From positions 1 to 45,092 of the forward strand of contig NZ_MBPN01000038.1 in NCBI RefSeq assembly GCF_001695625.1: a stretch of 45,092 bases of DNA, given 5' to 3'. Shown in pieces: positions 42,956 through 45,092 of this stretch. The position numbers were made by a program, and so were the translations under genes. Origin of the DNA: Pseudomonas defluvii (GTDB lineage: Bacteria > Pseudomonadota > Gammaproteobacteria > Pseudomonadales > Pseudomonadaceae). Numbering within the stretch: position 1 is the first letter of the stretch; each line of letters opens with the position of its first letter. Below the pieces are notes generated by a model. That model saw only the letters and a program-made list of their open reading frames with translations, was not told the origin of the DNA and did no database searches.

Positions 42956-44449
42956 TTACAGCTTGATCCAGGTCGCCTTGAGTTCGGTGTACTTGTCCAG
43001 CGCATGCAGCGACTTGTCACGGCCGTTACCCGACTGTTTGAAGCCACCGAACGGTGCGGTCATGTCGCCGCCATCGTACTGGTTGACCCAGACGCTACCG
43101 GCACGCAGCGCCTTGGCAGTCTTGTGTGCCTTGGAGATATCTGCCGTCCATACGCCCGCCGCCAACCCGTAGGGGGTGTCGTTGGCAATGTTGATGGCCT
43201 CTTCAACGCTGTCGAAGGTGATCACCGACAGCACCGGGCCAAAGATCTCTTCCTGCGCGATCTTCATGGCATTGCTGACGCCGTCGAAAATCGTCGGCTC
43301 GACATAAGTGCCGCCGGTTTCTTCGAGGATACGCTTGCCACCGACCAGCAGTTTGGCGCCGTCGCTATGACCGGCTTCGATGTACGACAACACGTTGTTC
43401 ATTTGCTGGGTGTCGACCAGCGCGCCGACCGTGGTCGCCGGGTCAAGCGGGTTGCCCGGCTTCCAGGCCTTCAGTGCCTCAAGCACCAGCGGTAGGAAAC
43501 GATCCTTGATGGAACGCTCAACCAGCAGACGGGAACCTGCCGTGCAAACTTCGCCCTGGTTGAAGGCAATCGCACTGGCTGCGGCTTGTGCGGCCGCGTT
43601 CAGGTCCGGGGCATCCGCGAAGACGATGTTCGGGCTCTTGCCACCGGCTTCCAGCCAGACGCGCTTCATGTTCGATTCGCCGGCATAGATCATCAGTTGC
43701 TTGGCGATCTTGGTCGAACCGGTGAACACCAGGGTGTCCACGTCCATGTGCAGGGCCAGGGCCTTGCCGACGGTGTGGCCATAGCCTGGCAGCACGTTCA
43801 GCACGCCTGCAGGGATACCGGCTTCGATGGCCAGTTGAGCGATGCGAATGGCGGTCAGTGGCGACTTTTCCGAAGGCTTGAGGATCACCGAGTTACCGGT
43901 GGCCAACGCCGGGCCGAGCTTCCAGCACGACATCAGCAGCGGGAAGTTCCACGGTACGATGGCCGCGACCACGCCCACCGGCTCACGGGTGACCAGACCC
44001 AGCTGATCATCCGGCGTAGCGGCCACTTCGTCGTAAACCTTGTCGATGGCCTCACCGTTCCAGCTCAGTGCATTGGCCGCGCCTGGCACGTCGATGCTCA
44101 GCGAGTCACTGATCGGCTTGCCCATGTCCAGGGTTTCCAACAGGGCCAGCTCTTCGACGTTCTGCTTGAGCAGGCCGGCAAAGCGGATCAGGGTTGCCTT
44201 GCGCTTGGCCGGGGCCAGGCGCGACCAGACACCGGAATTGAAGGTGGCACGGGCATTTTCGACGGCGCGCTGGGCATCGGCTTCATCACAGCTGGCGATG
44301 TGCGCCAGAAGGCGTCCGTCGACCGGGCTGATGCACTCGAACGTCGCATTCGATGCGGCGGCGGTGTATTCACCATTGATGAAAGCACGGCCTTCGATCT
44401 TCAGTTGCTGGGCACGCTGTTCCCAGTCCGCACGAGTCAGGGTGGTCAT
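42956..44449 (-). CDS. Aldehyde dehydrogenase, PuuC/KauB type
   Basis: A 497-residue NAD(P)-dependent aldehyde dehydrogenase. Visible sites are VVAAIVPWNFPLLM, VFTGSTKIAKQLM (cofactor), LEAGGKSPNIVFAD (catalytic Glu), NQGEVCTAGSRLLVE (catalytic Cys), QEEIFGPVLSVITF and a C-terminal FGGFKQSGNGRD. It oxidises gamma-glutamyl-aminobutyraldehyde or related aminoaldehydes to acids in polyamine breakdown. P. putida has such a gene (kauB/puuC) in this chromosomal region. The PuuB-like oxidase at 36943 makes a likely substrate. It is divergent from the cupin gene. Confidence 0.93.
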   Translation of the reverse strand: MTTLTRADWEQRAQQLKIEGRAFINGEYTAAASNATFECISPVDGRLLAHIASCDEADAQRAVENARATFNSGVWSRLAPAKRKATLIRFAGLLKQNVEELALLETLDMGKPISDSLSIDVPGAANALSWNGEAIDKVYDEVAATPDDQLGLVTREPVGVVAAIVPWNFPLLMSCWKLGPALATGNSVILKPSEKSPLTAIRIAQLAIEAGIPAGVLNVLPGYGHTVGKALALHMDVDTLVFTGSTKIAKQLMIYAGESNMKRVWLEAGGKSPNIVFADAPDLNAAAQAAASAIAFNQGEVCTAGSRLLVERSIKDRFLPLVLEALKAWKPGNPLDPATTVGALVDTQQMNNVLSYIEAGHSDGAKLLVGGKRILEETGGTYVEPTIFDGVSNAMKIAQEEIFGPVLSVITFDSVEEAINIANDTPYGLAAGVWTADISKAHKTAKALRAGSVWVNQYDGGDMTAPFGGFKQSGNGRDKSLHALDKYTELKATWIKL

Positions 44450-44649
44450 ACGAAACTCCTCCTCTTATTGAAGTGCAGCACCGCACGAGGGCTCACGGGT
44501 GCTGTCAGAAATTTTGCCGGAGCGATACGACGCTCGACGGCATCAGACACCCTAAACCAGCAGCACCCAAATTATCAATATATTTGACACAAATAGGCAA
44601 AAAGCCTACTGATGTGCAGTTTATTAAACACAATAAGGGTGACCCGTCT
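44450..44649. promoter_or_regulatory. Divergent promoter region with an operator-like dyad
   Basis: On the plus strand ttgaca (44584-44589) lies 17 bases before a weak -10 (tactga, 44607-44612). Between and across them is the inverted repeat taggc-aaaaa-gccta (44594-44608), placed where a repressor would block polymerase. The PuuR-like regulator at 32380 is a candidate binder, by analogy only. The cupin start has AAGGG about 10 bases upstream. Confidence 0.55.
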
Positions 44650-45012
44650 ATGAAGATTCAGCAGATCGTCGATTTCAGCCAAGCCATGACGGAAGCGGAA
44701 CGTTACCGCCCTGCAGCAGAGAAAATCCTCAAGGGCGATCCTGAGCAGGCGGTCTTCAACCACTATTCCAGCCCCTGCGGGCAATTTGCCGCCGGCGTAT
44801 GGGAAGGCGCTGTCGGCCAATGGACAGTGAACTACACCGAACACGAGTACTGCGAGATCCTTCAGGGCGTCTCGGTACTGCGTGACAGCGAAGGGCAGGC
44901 AAAAACCCTGCGGGCAGGCGACCGTTTTGTCATCCCCGCCGGTTTCACGGGCACCTGGGAGGTGCTGGAGCCGTGCCGTAAAATCTATGTGATGTTTGAA
45001 CAGAAGGCCTAA
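44650..45012 (+). CDS. Cupin domain protein
   Basis: A 120-residue cupin. It contains the barrel strands VWEGAVGQWTVNYTEHEYCE, ILQGVSVL and LRAGDRFVIPAGFTGTWEVL, resembling the DUF861/EutQ-like small cupins. It lacks an obvious full set of metal ligands that I can assign. Function is unknown; the divergent pairing with a polyamine aldehyde dehydrogenase suggests a role in or near that pathway. The ATG at 44650 is chosen; a longer frame to 44473 has no ribosome site. Confidence 0.75.
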   Translation: MKIQQIVDFSQAMTEAERYRPAAEKILKGDPEQAVFNHYSSPCGQFAAGVWEGAVGQWTVNYTEHEYCEILQGVSVLRDSEGQAKTLRAGDRFVIPAGFTGTWEVLEPCRKIYVMFEQKA

Positions 45013-45039
45013 GCCCAACGTTCAGGTATGACAGCAACA

Positions 45040-45068
45040 AAAAACCCGGCACGAAGGCCGGGTTTTTT
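45040..45068 (+). terminator. Rho-independent terminator after the cupin gene
   Basis: aacccggc-acgaag-gccgggtt with flanking A-run (45039-45044) and T-run (45063-45068). It is a strong stem with the A/T tails of a bidirectional terminator. Confidence 0.85.
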
Positions 45069-45092
45069 GTGTGCCAGCACCCTGAGAGGGCA

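Overview
The window is a GC-rich Pseudomonas chromosome, most like the P. putida/P. fluorescens groups. The evidence is the dadA-ridA-alr/dadR block, the GGDEF/EAL-rep-xpt-cytochrome c5 neighbourhood, a KauB/PuuC-type aldehyde dehydrogenase, a DUF6124 gene and a REP-like repeat. This placement rests on gene content and order recognised by eye, not on a search. LAYOUT: (1) 1-489: the end of an integrated element. It carries a probable IS end and the 3' half of a tRNA-Arg(CCG) at 446-489, which looks like an attachment-site remnant. (2) 655-23609: a large accessory cluster that joins two kinds of machinery. The first is a surface-polysaccharide pathway: WecB epimerase, WecG/TagA glycosyltransferase, a GT4 and another GT-B-like enzyme, Wzz-like, Wzx-like and Wzy-like proteins, an NDP-sugar epimerase/dehydratase, two zinc-ribbon methyltransferases, a glutamine-dependent asparagine-synthase-like amidotransferase and a sugar-transfer-type ATP-grasp ligase. 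The second is a lasso-peptide-like RiPP toolkit: precursor candidate, PqqD-like B1, transglutaminase-like B2, asparagine-synthase-like macrolactam synthetase (C), MsbA/McjD-type ABC exporter (D), HPr-kinase-like peptide kinase, PF14907-type nucleotidyltransferase and a PAPS sulfotransferase. An APS kinase (cysC), which makes the sulfotransferase's donor PAPS, sits at the opposite end of the cluster. (3) 23716-25916: a GNAT acetyltransferase and three tandem phage tail-collar (MdpB-like) proteins. (4) 25917-27162: mostly noncoding, AT-rich DNA, with a highly structured element ahead of a DUF6124 gene. (5) 27163-45092: core chromosome, holding a degenerate-GGDEF/EAL protein, rep, xpt, cytochrome c5, a PuuR-like regulator, D-/L-alanine catabolism (alr/dadX, ridA, dadA, dadR), a YkgJ-type protein, a PuuB-like oxidase, DUF1127, a MocR regulator, a phospholipase D-like lipoprotein, an MFS transporter, a PuuC/KauB aldehyde dehydrogenase and a cupin. 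HOW IT WORKS TOGETHER: The most interesting system is the RiPP/polysaccharide composite. A 54-residue candidate precursor (23445-23609, GTG start with a good Shine-Dalgarno) has a leader motif W-x-x-P-x-V. Its predicted core would start at Phe37, with a Glu at core position 9 and a C-terminal Ser. That suits macrolactam formation by B2/C, and C-terminal Ser phosphorylation by the HprK-like kinase as in the paeninodin-type lasso kinases. The nucleotidyltransferase and sulfotransferase could then decorate the peptide. Whether the peptide is joined to, or only exported alongside, the polysaccharide cannot be told from sequence. The backbone genes describe alanine and polyamine/aminoaldehyde catabolism and need little new explanation.
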